Origin: Megalonaias nervosa
Taxonomy: Eukaryota > Mollusca > Bivalvia > Unionida > Unionidae
Direction: 5' to 3'
NCBI GenBank assembly: GCA_016617855.1
Contig: JAECUM010012858.1
Location: 1-64,000 of the forward strand
DNA length: 64,000 bases
Each line of letters opens with the position of its first letter. The stretch's first letter is position 1. The notes beneath the pieces are model-generated. The model was not told the DNA's origin and did not search any database. It was given only the letters and a program-made list of their open reading frames with translations. The position numbers were made by a program, and so were the translations under genes. This document shows positions 1 through 10,277 of this stretch, one piece after another.

Positions 1-184
1 CACCGTCATCATAAACATACATAATACATCTTGTAGGTGAACATTTTAATTTTAGGCAAATATGCTTGTATACTTTGATTCATTATCGCTTTCATGAATA
101 TCATGATAAAAGGTGTTTCCAGTATATCTAAGTTTCTGATGCATGAATACAAAAGTTATAAATCATCAAATTACGTCCTTTACA

Positions 185-600
185 GGTTCTCAGATTTAAG
201 GGCACATTTTTACCCAGTTGTTTCACGTTTGGGGAAAATGTTAGAATTATATACTGGATGCAGACGACGGAGTGTTGACGTTGCATAAATCCCCTTTTGT
301 TTGTACTCCCCCTACCGATTTAAATAATAATTATCTTTAAAATGTTAAAAAATGCACACAACTTAGTCATTTCATTCAGTCGTTTATTATTTCTAACTGA
401 CTATGACCAGAAGTGGACATAACACAGGACTCTTCTGCGCGTTTCATGCTTAACGGGGTTTCCATACAAACAAGACGCCATATTGCAAACATGGGCGAGT
501 CTATTTCCCCTCTGATAACTGAGTGACCTAGTTTATCCTATTCAGTAACTGCCGGATAATTCCTTAATTTACCATAAGGTTGGGATTCACAGGCACTTGA
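185..600. repeat. Fragment of a transposon terminal repeat (family X)
   Basis: This stretch resembles sequence at 36480-36800 and, reversed, at 47520-47800. Shared landmarks are the segment reading CCCC..GTTTGTTTGTAC.CCCC, a stretch ending TTATCATTTCTAAC or similar, and CGCGTTTCATGCTTAACG. The bases at 185-290 also resemble 47433-47530. At 36.5 and 47.8 kb these sequences are the long TIRs of a DNA transposon with a 9-bp target duplication, so this is probably another, older copy. Its other end may lie at about 35730-36040, which would place the DDE transposon and Polintons A and B inside it. No gene is visible. Confidence 0.5.
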
Positions 601-690
601 TTGGGGGGGGGGGGGACCAATGTGTACACTCAACAATGTGTTAACTGGTGAGTGTACACATTAATTTCACCCCGAACCAAGTGCCTGTGC
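586..690. repeat. Imperfect palindrome with transposon-end sequence
   Basis: CACAGGCACTTGATT near 587 is mirrored by AACCAAGTGCCTGTG near 675. Between them GTGTACACTCA and TGAGTGTACACA form an inner inverted pair around a short loop, next to a run of G. The same outer motif and the same GTGTACACTC palindrome recur at the right end of the transposon ending near 47874. This looks like a terminal hairpin segment of the same family, or a very short deletion derivative. Confidence 0.5.
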
Positions 691-715
691 TGAGAGTTGA
701 GAGTTATATCTCTCT

Positions 716-744
716 GGGGTCGTTCACATATGACATCACGCAAT
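716..744. repeat. Left terminal inverted repeat of a DDE transposon (element T)
   Basis: The 29 bases starting GGGGTCGTTCACATATG match, reversed, 35613-35641 (starting ATTGCGTGATG and ending GACCCC) with two mismatches. The right partner begins 5 bases after the end of Polinton A, so both flanks of A belong to one transposon copy. Just inside are G-runs and TGTGACGTCA-like motifs that recur near 4300-4370. No clear target duplication was found. Confidence 0.65.
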
Positions 745-1582
745 GACCGGGGGGGGGGTCAGATTTGTGTGACGAGGGGGGAAGGGTTGTTGAAGAAATG
801 TGACGTCACAATAAATATGAGTGTGGAACGCTTCTTTCAAAAATAATATCAGAACAAAAAAGATTTTGTGATCTGCATCCTCAGTCCATTTTTATCCGCA
901 ATAGATAACTCTCTCGTGGACGACTTATATTAATGTTGTTATCTCGGATGAAATATTGGGTAATTGTTATAACCTTTAACTGATTTAAACTGTTGTTGTT
1001 TTTAATTATGTTATTCTTTTTTTCATATAATACACACTCTAAAAACAAAATGTAGACTAAATAAACTGCAGGCCTGCTGGTGATTAAATTTAGATTTTAG
1101 AAAAGTAAAACAATAGGCTAACAAGTTATCACCATCCTGACAACAGTCTGACGAGATCAAAGACGCACGAGTTTACTAAGTTGAAAGACAGTATTGGTCT
1201 GTAGTAAACGTTTAATCTTTTAATATTTTTTTTGTGAAAAAAACAACAAATGTAATTAGTTGAGTAGCACCAAGGTTGGGCCCTGTGTCGCGCTGGGATG
1301 CTGTACATTAAAGGGAATAAATATATCAAATGTTAGCTTTTCTTCTTTCTTTTTATTGAAAACGTTTTGTTGACACAACTGAAGTGCCAGGTTATAAACA
1401 GTCCTACTAGTACAAAGAGTCTTTGAAGCTTGATGACATGTAAAAAAAAAAGCAGTCTAAAAAAGACAGGATGAGGGGAGAGAAGAACTTCGAGGATTGA
1501 GCCAGCGTGCGGCACCAGTAACAGTTACGTTATTGAAACCATACAAGGCAAGGTGTCCAGTGTTACATTGGTTTTAATTTTC

Positions 1583-3849
1583 ATGACTTCTCAGCAGCCC
1601 ATAGCAATGGATAAAAATAAATTATATCAGTCTTTACTTAACGCTTATGTGCTAGCATATCCTACAAAAACCAAAAAGATGTGCCAAGATGAACTCTTTA
1701 TAAAGTGGAATAGTATCAAGAATAACACATATTTGGCTGAAAAAGTTACCATATGTTGCAAGAGCTCAAGGCGATCTCCGTTACGAAAAAAGGACCACTT
1801 CTTAACGTTTGGACAAAACAAACACCGTCAGTTTAAAAAAAAGTTTCTACTCAGGATAATTTAGAGTCCAATGAACAACCAACCAATGGATGTCTTGAAT
1901 ATCATTACTTCTAAAACAATGCCTTCTACAAGCCATTTTGCTACTCCGAGAAATGCTACTGTTCAATTACATTTAAAGTCCCAAACTGATGTAATAAATT
2001 CTGACCTTGTTGGTTTGTTTAATTGGCAGAAACAAGGACTACTTTTATATGAGCAGAACTTAGAGTTAAAAGATAAACAAGAAAGAAAAACTGAATTGGA
2101 AAAAGAAACTAAAGAGGAAGATTGATGATCAAAGATCCCAGAAAGCAAGGGATTTGAAAAAAATCAAAACTGAATTCTTTATTGGAAGATAATCCTGAAC
2201 TGCGCACAAAAGTGGATATCAGGGTCAGATGTGGTCAACCAAAAATCGAAGAGGAACAGCCACTGATTTTGCAAACTATACTGGATATCGCAATGTATGG
2301 TTCAGCTTCTCATGAAAAAGGCAGTTCAAAGTCTACAGAAGTATCAAAACCTTAGATCAATTAACAGAGCATTTTAAAAAGATGGCTTCAATATAAGCCG
2401 AAGTGGACTATACCTTCGTCTATTTCCTAAGCGTAGTTCGTCGTCGGAAGGTAAGCATCATGTAACCACTGTCCCAGTAAAGTTAATTAGAGCGCAAAAT
2501 GATTATCATACTAAAGATATTGATTGCCAGATTTGCTCAGCTACTATAAGAATTTGGAAGAACTGTCTTCCATGCTTGGACCAGATGAGGTTTGTTTGTT
2601 AGCCAGGACGATAAATATCGCATCCCAACTGGTCTGGTCGCTGCCAATAAGCAGAGTCCACTGCTAATGCACGCTGAGTATAAAGTACGCCTTCCTGACC
2701 ATGACTGGGTAGTTGCTGCCAGGCACAAGCTTATACCCTCGGTATATGATGGCATTGAGATTCATCATTGCAAGAGTCTTGAAAACGGAGACGCTGTTGG
2801 CTTTTCTGGCCCAATGTTTATAACCATCCGAACTGGAAAGGACTCTGCATCAACAGCACTCAGCCATGGATTTGACTTTGAATAGTTGCTGTGTCTGACA
2901 GAGTTTGATACTATAAGCAGGACTGGTATTGATAAATTGGTCAAGCCGATTCACGTGTATACTGTTTGTTGATGGTGGGCCGGATGAAAACCCACGGTAT
3001 CAAAAGTCATTAAGGTTGCCATCTACCATTCTTGAAACACGATCTTGACTCTGTCTTCGTTGCAACAAATGCTCCGGGACGAAGTGCTTGTAACAGAGAG
3101 GAGAGAAAGATGGCGCCAATGAGCAGGGAATTGAGTGGATTAATATCACCTCATGACAACTATGGCAGCCATTTAGACGAACGAGGTGAGACAATTGACA
3201 CTGAGCTAGAGAAGAAAGACTTTGAATTTGCTGGAAAAACATTGGCCAAAATATGGTCACAGTTGACTGTAGACAGTTACCCAACCATCGCTGAGTATAT
3301 GGATTCATTAAATTCAGAGCTCATGGAACAGGATATATTGTATAGAGATCAAAACTGGTGTGACATCCATGTCCGCTGAAGCCGATACTTGCTTCAGATT
3401 GTGAAGTGTGACGACAACATGTGCTGTTACAAAGCACGAAGTTCATACTTCAACGTAATAAAAGATAGATTTCTTCCTCCTCCTTTACCCCTTGTTCAAA
3501 CATGTGAAGTGCTTAAAGTTCCAGAACGAGCAACAGATGGAGCCTAGCACAAATTTCCATCCTTATTTGCAACTCAAGTCTCAAAACGGAAGACATTCTA
3601 CCTCGGTCACCAAACACATTTCGGACAATTCCATACAATCTTTATTGCCCTTCACTTCAACCTGTGCTGAATGAGAAAATTTGCAAGATATGCCACGTGT
3701 ACTTTAGCTCTCTGGTCATGCTGTACAGTCACTCAGTCTTTCACAAATATATAGCAGTTCCATCGAAACCAATGAGAGTTGCTGCTAGAAGGCAACGCAA
3801 AATGATGGTCATTCTAGCAAATACGGAGAATGGAGAAAGTATGGATTGA
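1583..3849 (+). pseudogene. Decayed DDE-type transposase-like gene
   Basis: The coding sequence is readable across several frames broken by stops and frameshifts. Visible pieces are a Lys-rich N-terminal part (about 1600-2120), the segment VSQDDKYRIPTG (near 2600), VDGGPDENPRYQ (near 2966), NAPGRSACNREERKMAP (near 3066), and a Cys/His-containing tail (CKICHVYF..H..FH, near 3676-3750). The spacing Asp-Asp-(N..ER) fits an RNase H-fold DDE transposase, with the last motif as candidate third acidic residue. It lies between TIR-like sequences at 716 and 35613, so it probably encoded the transposase of element T. I do not recognise the superfamily with certainty. Confidence 0.55.
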
Positions 3850-4398
3850 ATTGACGAGGAGGAGCTTGATTTGGAGGGAATATCCCTTCCAATAAACAAT
3901 GTTAATCTAGAAACAAATGGGATTGCTTGTTTGTTCAATGGAGGAGCATCTTACTTTGCCTTGGGGTAATGATAACTATGAAGAGAAGTACATGTAATTC
4001 ATTTACAGATACTTCAGATTTTAAACCCTTAGAATTTTTGTGGATTTCTTGAAACTTTAATGTTAACAAGAATTGAAGTGATTGATATGTTTAATTTACA
4101 TTTCTTTTTGTTTTTTGTTTAAAATTAATTAAATTTTTAAAATGATTTTTTAAACTTTGAACCAGCCAAGCAGTCCTTGTAAAAAGCCTGATTATTTAAA
4201 CACAATTCTACATGAAAGATTGTTGTTTTGTCTACATAGTTAACTGATTTACAATACATTTACTTTTCAGTATTACAAGAAATTGTGGAAAAAGGGGGGA
4301 GGTAAGAGATGTGTAACGTCACATAGAGGGGGGTCTGGGTTTTTGTGATGAAGTGTAACAAGGGGGGGGGGAGAGAGTGTGTAAAGAAAATGGCAAAA
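3850..4398. other. Non-coding 3' part of element T, AT-rich then G-run rich
   Basis: No gene is visible. The last 130 bases contain several runs of six to nine G and a GTAACGTCACA motif like that near 800, consistent with the subterminal region of element T. The final bases CAAAA (4394-4398) are the target duplication of Polinton A, repeated at 35608-35612. Confidence 0.45.
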
Positions 4399-4721
4399 AG
4401 CAGCAGGGAGTGTGAACAGACCAGGTCCGGATAAAGCTTCCTACGGAGGATAAAAAAAATATAATCATGATGACGCTAGCAGTAGAAAAGAGAACAGACC
4501 AGGTACGTTCACGAAAATAAGGCTTCCTACGAATGTTAAAAAAATATAATCATGATGACGCTAGCAGCAGAAAAGTGAATAGACCAGGTCCGTTCACGAA
4601 AATAAGGCTTCCTACGAATGTTAAAAATAACGTCAAACTAAAACTTTAACCGACAAATTGAGTTGACGCGCTTGTTCGTTTACTTCGGACATTTATTCGT
4701 AGTCGTCATTTTTCTGCTGCT
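4399..4721. repeat. Left TIR of element A with three tandem subrepeats
   Basis: The TIR matches the reverse complement of 35302-35607 plus 19358-19399. Its outer part is three tandem units of about 80-90 bp, each starting with AGCAGYAG and containing CAGACCAGGT, GGCTTCCTACG (or a variant) and AATCATGATGACGCT. Reiterated trinucleotides at the very end (AGCAGCAG) are a property of protein-primed linear genomes, where the primer jumps back during initiation. That mechanism is inferred here, not shown. Confidence 0.8.
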
Positions 4722-4747
4722 GTAATTAAATCATAATAATATCAGTA

Positions 4748-5955
4748 ATGGAACCACACTCAGCTAGACTAGCTCGAGAGCGACTAGAGGCAATTAAGAA
4801 ATATCTACCCGTCCGTGATTCTGTCAAGCAGCTACTACAAGCGCGTCAAGAATCCCAGGTGGAATTTGCAAAAGATGCAGAACAATTATTCAAACCGGTT
4901 ACAGAGGCTACTAAAGGTCTTCTTCCCACGTTGGAGCAAACCGCTGAAACAACTGGAAAAGTAGCAGAAAAAACTAAAATAACCGAAAAGATTCTACAAG
5001 AACTTCTTCCAGGCGAAATAGCTGCTGCTCAACAACAACAAGAACCAGAACAAGCGCGAGAGAAAACTAAAATAATTGATAAATTTACCGAAGAAAGTAT
5101 CGCAACAATAAAAAATATTTGGAAGTTTAGGCGAATTATACGCACATACCGCGCATAGTTTTAATCATCCATAAAAATTTTTGAAACCCGAGTACGCCGA
5201 TGAAACTATAGATCGTAAAAAATGGTACAAATGGATATATCGCTTATACCACGGAGTTGATCAGGCCCGAAATGATGATATAATATATATTGCATTTGTT
5301 AATGGAGTAGGTAACTATCTTTCATCATACCAGCAACAACAAACAAAAACACAATTACAGCAAATACAGCAACAACTAAAACGACAACTAAAACGACAAC
5401 CACAAAAACGACAACAAAGAAAAACAACTAGTCCAATAACAACTGAGGAGGAACAAGAACAAGAGCAACAACGAAAAACAACTAGTCCAATAACAACTGA
5501 GGAAGAAGAGCAAGAACAAGAGCAACAACAACAACAAGAACGAGAACGAAATACAAAGACAACAAGAACGAGAACAACAAACAAGACAAGAATTCCAATT
5601 ATTACGAGGACAATTACAAGAATCAAAACAACTACGAGAACGAATACAAGAACAACATCGAAAAACAACTAGTCCAATAACAACTAAAAAAGAAGAAGAA
5701 GAAGAGTGCCAGAATGTCCTCAGTGCAACTGGAAGTGGTATTGGTGGTTTTATTACTTGCCCGGACAACGTTGTCTCCGACGTAGACAGACTTGAAGTTC
5801 TCATCGGGGGAAAACACGCCGGCTATAATTCCCCGGAAATGATCAATGAAGCAGCTGCTATTTGTCAACAATTATTTACAGGTGGCATCATGAATATTAA
5901 TGTTTACAGGTCGCTCATCGATGAAATCGTCGATGATTATTGCCACAGTGATTAA
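4748..5955 (+). pseudogene. TIR-proximal Q-rich protein with N-terminal HSARL motif (element A)
   Basis: The first gene inside the TIR. The N-terminus reads MEPHSARLARERLEAIKKYL and is followed by a helical, Lys/Gln-rich region that stops at 5158. Homologous sequence continues from 5181 in another frame: a WYKWIYR segment, a long Q/R/T-rich low-complexity stretch, then after another frame change DVDRLEVLIGGK and INVYRSLIDEI up to a stop at 5955. The B copy at 33817-35072 shows these parts belong to one gene. The end overlaps the next gene by about 35 bases, as in B. Its N-terminal motif recurs as a small stand-alone protein in element C. The Q-rich repeats resemble coiled-coil or scaffold regions. 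Function unknown; a virion or terminus-associated protein is a guess. Confidence 0.65.
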
Positions 5956-6388
5956 GCAGTTAGATGTAATGACTAAAAATAAGATGATTATACATAATGC
6001 TCAACGTGCCCCGGTCATGGTCAGGGTGATAAATTCGAGATTACCAACTTATAAAGCGATCTACGGTGATGGACTCGGCGATGTTGTTCAGGATTTATTC
6101 AGAAGGTTAGCCCCAAAAGCAATACCGATTGCAAAGCAATTGGGTATGAAAGCTATTGAAGTTGTTCGTGATAAAGGTATTGGTGTTGTTGGTAATGTTG
6201 CTAGTAAAGTATTCTTAGCAATCACAGATAGACTAGCACGATTAATACGACGAAAACCGCAATCAGAAAAATTGCCCAGCACTGAGATTATGCCTGCAAA
6301 TGTTAGTAAAATAATAAATCAAGCTGCAAATCAAAAACTAGCAGAGTTGGCTAGTGTACCCATGTCAGAAAAAAAATATAACTGCTAG
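5921..6388 (+). CDS. Putative minor capsid/pVI-like protein (element A)
   Basis: A basic protein of about 155 residues lying directly upstream of the capsid gene. The central segment GDGLGDVVQDLFRRLAPKAI, followed by alternating helical Lys/Ala/Val stretches and a basic RRKP patch, resembles the glycine-rich, amphipathic minor virion proteins beside capsid genes in Polintons and adenoviruses; the G-x-G-x-G pattern could be a protease cleavage site. I chose ATG 5921 because the B copy conserves it (MKSPMII), although the frame is open from 5900. A frame slip near 6370 separates the body from the C-terminal SGLR-like tail (to about 6430) that B retains. Assignment rests on position and composition. 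Confidence 0.55.
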   Translation: MKSSMIIATVIKQLDVMTKNKMIIHNAQRAPVMVRVINSRLPTYKAIYGDGLGDVVQDLFRRLAPKAIPIAKQLGMKAIEVVRDKGIGVVGNVASKVFLAITDRLARLIRRKPQSEKLPSTEIMPANVSKIINQAANQKLAELASVPMSEKKYNC

Positions 6389-6439
6389 TCTGATAGCAGG
6401 AAGTGGTCTTCGTGTTAGAAAAACACAATAATAATAAAG

Positions 6440-7834
6440 ATGTTCAAACGTGTATCTGATCCCGTACTCGACATGGACGCGCCAGTACTCAAAAATGATT
6501 CTGTGCGTGATTATCAGTATTATTCTTATCACGCACGAGAACCAGATCAGCGTGGAAAAATTGAATTGCAAGTTCAGGATACAAGAAGATATTTTTTACC
6601 TGCTGAGGCATTCATTGAAGTAGAAGGGAGAATTTTGCAAGCAGATGGTACAGCAGTCGGAATTTGCGATCAACCTGGTTTTGTTAACAATGGTATTATG
6701 ACGTTATTTAAAAGTGCCACATACATGATTGACGGAAGAAATACTGAAGAAATTAATAACGACGTTGATATTGCCACGACGATACTTGGCCTTGCAAGAT
6801 ACAGCGATGATTACATACGATCGGCCGGTCCATCAATGATGTTTGCCAAAGATACAACTGATCATCCAGAAAGCACTAATGTAACTACGGCTAATGTGAG
6901 AAACGCTGCCGGGACTGGAGAAAATCCCGCAGTAATATCAATGAATGAAAATTTCAACTTAGGATTTGCCACACGTAGATCAATGTTAAATAACGTAGAA
7001 GAATTTTCATGTGTGATTCCACTATCACATATATTTGGATTCTGCAGAAATGTCAGAAAGGTTATTTTCGGAGCCAAGCATACAGTTGCACTTGTTAGAA
7101 AAAGTGACGACGATGATGCAATCTGGCGACCCGACACAGTTAGTGCATGTATAGTAAAATTAACAAAACTTTCGTTGTGGATGCCAGTAATGACTCCATC
7201 ACTCGTTGAAGAACAACGATTTTTATCTTTTATGGACCAGGGAGGCAAATCAACATTGTCATGGTTGACAATGACCACACACAGTTTTCAGAGTGAAGTT
7301 ATTGGTTTATGTACATGGCAGATAGCATCACAGCAGGGTGTTTCTGCACCGCGACATATATTCATCGCATTTCAGGAAAACTCACGATATGGTGGACAAA
7401 CACGAAATCCAGTGGTATTTGACACGCTTGGAATTAGTGAAGTTTCTTTAAGAATAAATGGACATCAGGAACCATCCGAAGAAATATTACTTAATTTTGA
7501 TCACAATCACGTAGCACGTGCTTATCATCGGTTATTAACATTTATGGGACGTGATCAAAATGTTGATTCTGGTTTGCAGATATCTCAGCGTGATTTTACA
7601 ACGCTGTATCCGATCTATTACTTTTCGTTGGAACATTTAGATTTATTCAGACAATCTGTCGTTGATATATGCTTCCAAGCTCGTGTAACACGATCACCAC
7701 CAAGAAATCCTGGTCCACCAGTTATTCCTGGTGGTTACAGAGCAATCGCTGTTATACTCAGTGATAAAACAATGTTGCTTGAAGGTGTTGGTGGACGAAT
7801 GAGAGTCATTGATGCCCCAGTTGAAAACATGTAA
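6440..7834 (+). CDS. Major capsid protein, double jelly-roll type (element A)
   Basis: A 464-residue open reading frame with no interruptions. It starts MFKRVSDPVLDMDAPV and is strongly beta-predicted throughout. It is followed in order by an Ala-rich hydrophobic protein and an adenain-like protease, the layout of Polinton morphogenetic genes. Segments such as NNGIMTLFKSATYMIDGR, YSDDYIRSAGP and LSHIFGFCRN are conserved in the B copy at 31944-33331, showing protein-level constraint in the past. It is shorter than most Polinton hexon-like proteins, so a divergent lineage is likely. It would form the trimeric shell capsomers. No tool-based fold comparison was possible. Confidence 0.75.
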   Translation: MFKRVSDPVLDMDAPVLKNDSVRDYQYYSYHAREPDQRGKIELQVQDTRRYFLPAEAFIEVEGRILQADGTAVGICDQPGFVNNGIMTLFKSATYMIDGRNTEEINNDVDIATTILGLARYSDDYIRSAGPSMMFAKDTTDHPESTNVTTANVRNAAGTGENPAVISMNENFNLGFATRRSMLNNVEEFSCVIPLSHIFGFCRNVRKVIFGAKHTVALVRKSDDDDAIWRPDTVSACIVKLTKLSLWMPVMTPSLVEEQRFLSFMDQGGKSTLSWLTMTTHSFQSEVIGLCTWQIASQQGVSAPRHIFIAFQENSRYGGQTRNPVVFDTLGISEVSLRINGHQEPSEEILLNFDHNHVARAYHRLLTFMGRDQNVDSGLQISQRDFTTLYPIYYFSLEHLDLFRQSVVDICFQARVTRSPPRNPGPPVIPGGYRAIAVILSDKTMLLEGVGGRMRVIDAPVENM

Positions 7835-7876
7835 ATGTTTTCCAAACATGTAATTAGATCACTTATAAAATTATAA

Positions 7877-8280
7877 ATGTCATATCATCATGTCAACGTC
7901 AGTCTGACTCCTGGTCAAATTAAAAAACTTCAATCAGCATCAAAAGAAAACTGTGGAGTAAAAGTATCACTAAAAAAGAACAAACCACAGGCGTTTCAAA
8001 TAAACTATCACTGACAGAACGTTAACTGAGGCACTTCAACGAAGCCAAACAATCAAAGACTGGCATACGACTTAATCTTTCTGCGGGTGCTATTAAAGAC
8101 ATAGCTAAAACGGGTGGTATATTTCCACTTCTAGCCGCGTTACCAGCAATAATAGCCGCTGCAGCCCCAGCTGTTACAAAAGCTGCTGCGTTGGGTGCTG
8201 TTGGAACTGCTGCTGGGATGGCATTAAAGAAAGCAACAGGTCTCGGAATAAAAAGATCTCAAAAAAGGGAAATGGATTAA
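7877..8280 (+). pseudogene. Ala-rich hydrophobic virion protein, frameshifted (element A)
   Basis: Starts MSYHHVNVSLTPGQIKKLQ at ATG 7877 and stops at about 8014. Homologous sequence resumes in another frame (RHFNEAKQSKTGIRLNLSAG) and runs to a stop at 8280. The C-terminal half has a Gly/Ala-rich hydrophobic segment and a basic tail. The intact B copy (31519-31923) gives the normal length of 134 residues. Polintons and adenoviruses carry small basic/hydrophobic core or membrane-active proteins at this place (pX-like), but the match is by layout only. Confidence 0.6.
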
Positions 8281-8326
8281 AACTTCCAGGAACTCCTCCG
8301 TGGTACGGAAATATTTAATATTTCCC

Positions 8327-8738
8327 ATGTCAAATTTTGATTTACTCGATGCCGCTAAGCAGCTAAACATCAAAAACTTCAGAGGTGTCTTTTATGCATG
8401 ATCAATTACCGCCAAATCCAGCCACGAAAGAAACTGGTATTATTAACCTCGACGGGCAAAACGGTCCAGGTTCTCATTGGGTTGCGTACGCGATTGATCC
8501 ACGTGGAATTGTTTATTTCGACTTGTACGGGTTACCCCCACCAAAAGAATTTTTAAAGTACGTTGATGGATTTCAAATTCAAGTGTGGTATTCAATGTTA
8601 CCAACGCAATCATTAACAGAACCTCCTGTATGTAGCCGTGAAGTACTCGCTGTACTCGACTCTGTATCGTCGTCGACAAAACCACCTCATCAAGTCGTGC
8701 ACGAATATACCACATCAAACGTTTTAAACAACCATTAA
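8327..8738 (+). pseudogene. Adenain-like cysteine protease (element A)
   Basis: Maturation protease of the adenovirus/Polinton type (Ulp1-like fold). ATG 8327 begins MSNFDLLDAAKQLNIKNFRG. A slip in a T-run near 8391 then shifts the frame, and the main domain continues from ATG 8394. The catalytic layout is visible: His in GSHWVAYAID (about 8470), Asp in VYFDLYGLPPP (about 8515) and Cys in PPVCSREVLAV (about 8630). It lies just before the fibre gene (7-bp gap). It would cleave capsid and core proteins during assembly. The B copy is also shifted at the same T-run, but in the opposite direction. Confidence 0.78.
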
Positions 8739-8744
8739 AGTATA

Positions 8745-9806
8745 ATGGTAGATATTTACGGAAGATCAGTTAAAGCTAAAACTCAGCAAACAATTGGTGA
8801 ACATTTATTCAAGCAAGTAACGAAACAGATAAATGATGAATTGTTTGATTTCTTAAATCTTGCAAATATTGATCAAGACGAACTTGTGGTATTTCAGAAC
8901 CGTGAAGGAAGATTAGTGACAAGTAATGTTTCAATCAACAATATTATTGTTAAAGTTCAAGGAGTAAAAGAAAATGCCGTAGTTATATACGGCAAAGATG
9001 GCAAAATAATCCCCCGTGTTGCTAATCCATCGTCGATACGAGATAGTTTAGGTGAACGATTAAGAAAAACAGTCGATTCGATGACTGGCGATAAAGATAT
9101 GACTAACAAAGCAATTATTAACGTAAAAGAACCATCTGCAGATCCCGACGCTGCAACGAAAAAATACGTCGACGTCAACGCTGGCGCCATCAGACATGAA
9201 CTCGATGAACATTTGTTAACCTCCGGCGACACAATGACTGGCAATCTCAACATGAACGACAATAAAATTACTAATCATGGAGAACCATCCGCAGATTTCT
9301 ACGCTGCAACGAACAAATACGTCGACGACAGTAACGTTCCAACGACGATTTCGTTGACGACAATCAATGATGGAATGACCACATTTAGAACTGAATGCAA
9401 TAATCACGTACAAACATTTCTAAATATTCGTAGAAAGGTAAATAGAGCTATCTTTGAATTTTTTGGAAGTACAGCAGCTGTTGAGATCAAACGTTCGGAA
9501 ATTAAAAAGATCACCGACAACGCAGTGTACATGGTCGCGTCTGGATCAACATTGTGGACACCACTCAATAAACTTATCAAATATTGCGCTGACATCACCG
9601 GCGTGTACAGGCTGTCAGTGATCGGCGCTGTAACATTTACAATATCTACTACGGTTTCACGACGTTATCTGTCTCCTCAAGGATTTATATTAGTGGTACT
9701 CGAGCAAAACAACGAAGAAACATTCACTGTGGAACCCGCCGAAGCAAACTTAGGTTTGTTTTATTATTGGTGTCTTGAATTAGTCGCCAAACTACCACCT
9801 ACTTAA
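8745..9806 (+). CDS. Fibre-like protein with phage tail-fibre-type repeats (element A)
   Basis: A 353-residue open frame. After an N-terminal head (MVDIYGRS, also conserved in B) come two copies of the motif MTG(N/D).(D/N)M..(N/K)(K/A)I.N..EPSAD..AAT.KYVD, centred near residues 115-145 and 168-198. This repeat type is well known from bacteriophage tail fibres and occurs in fibre-like proteins of Polinton-class viruses. A beta-rich C-terminal domain (about residues 230-353) is the likely receptor-binding head. The B homologue (30114-31040) has only one repeat. The role in host attachment is inferred. Confidence 0.75.
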   Translation: MVDIYGRSVKAKTQQTIGEHLFKQVTKQINDELFDFLNLANIDQDELVVFQNREGRLVTSNVSINNIIVKVQGVKENAVVIYGKDGKIIPRVANPSSIRDSLGERLRKTVDSMTGDKDMTNKAIINVKEPSADPDAATKKYVDVNAGAIRHELDEHLLTSGDTMTGNLNMNDNKITNHGEPSADFYAATNKYVDDSNVPTTISLTTINDGMTTFRTECNNHVQTFLNIRRKVNRAIFEFFGSTAAVEIKRSEIKKITDNAVYMVASGSTLWTPLNKLIKYCADITGVYRLSVIGAVTFTISTTVSRRYLSPQGFILVVLEQNNEETFTVEPAEANLGLFYYWCLELVAKLPPT

Positions 9807-9812
9807 ATAATA

Positions 9813-10277
9813 ATGAATCAAAATTCAGTTGACGTTCAGCATCACAGACGCAGACAGGCATTATTGTACATGTACAAAAAATTAAAAAGTACCATCGACG
9901 ATCTCACAGTAAATATAAAACAATGTCGCACGCGCATGGTTATCGTTGATGTTATTGTTTACTCGGTATCCGCGCTCATTGCTGGCGCTGGCGTATTGCT
10001 ATCAAAGGTAACAATGACGGCACCGGCAGTTATAACAGTTGTTGTCTCCTCGGCAACAACTATCGCGGGTATTTTTAATATTATTGCAAAAAAGATTGAA
10101 ACATGTACAAGTACAAAACTACACGATTATATAACGAAACTTCATACAGCAGTGACAGCAGTGTCGTTCATTTTATTCAAACTCAACAGCGTAGTAGTGT
10201 CTGATGAAGATTATACAAAAATAATTTTTGCATACAATAAAGTATTTGACGAATCTGTGGATAATTCTGTAGTCTAA
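9813..10277 (+). CDS. Small membrane protein with two hydrophobic segments (element A)
   Basis: A 154-residue protein starting 6 bases after the fibre stop. A basic, helical N-terminus (residues 1-40) is followed by two hydrophobic segments, about residues 43-64 (VIVDVIVYSVSALIAGAGVL) and 70-92 (APAVITVVVSSATTIAGIF), then a soluble helical tail. It belongs to no family I can name. It is conserved in order and sequence in B (29567-30042). It is likely inserted in a cellular or virion membrane, or acts in exit. The last codons pass into an array of short direct repeats. Confidence 0.65.
   Translation: MNQNSVDVQHHRRRQALLYMYKKLKSTIDDLTVNIKQCRTRMVIVDVIVYSVSALIAGAGVLLSKVTMTAPAVITVVVSSATTIAGIFNIIAKKIETCTSTKLHDYITKLHTAVTAVSFILFKLNSVVVSDEDYTKIIFAYNKVFDESVDNSVV

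Noticed and set aside
5315..5870. Long cysteine/serine/valine-rich frames on the minus strand across the Q-rich region, and a similar one on plus at 34161-34463
   Set aside because: They are antisense readings of CAA/GAA-rich codon repeats, without any conserved feature.
8745..9806. Bacteriophage contamination suggested by tail-fibre motifs
   Set aside because: The gene is embedded in a Polinton gene order, flanked by eukaryotic transposon sequence, and has a diverged homologue in B.
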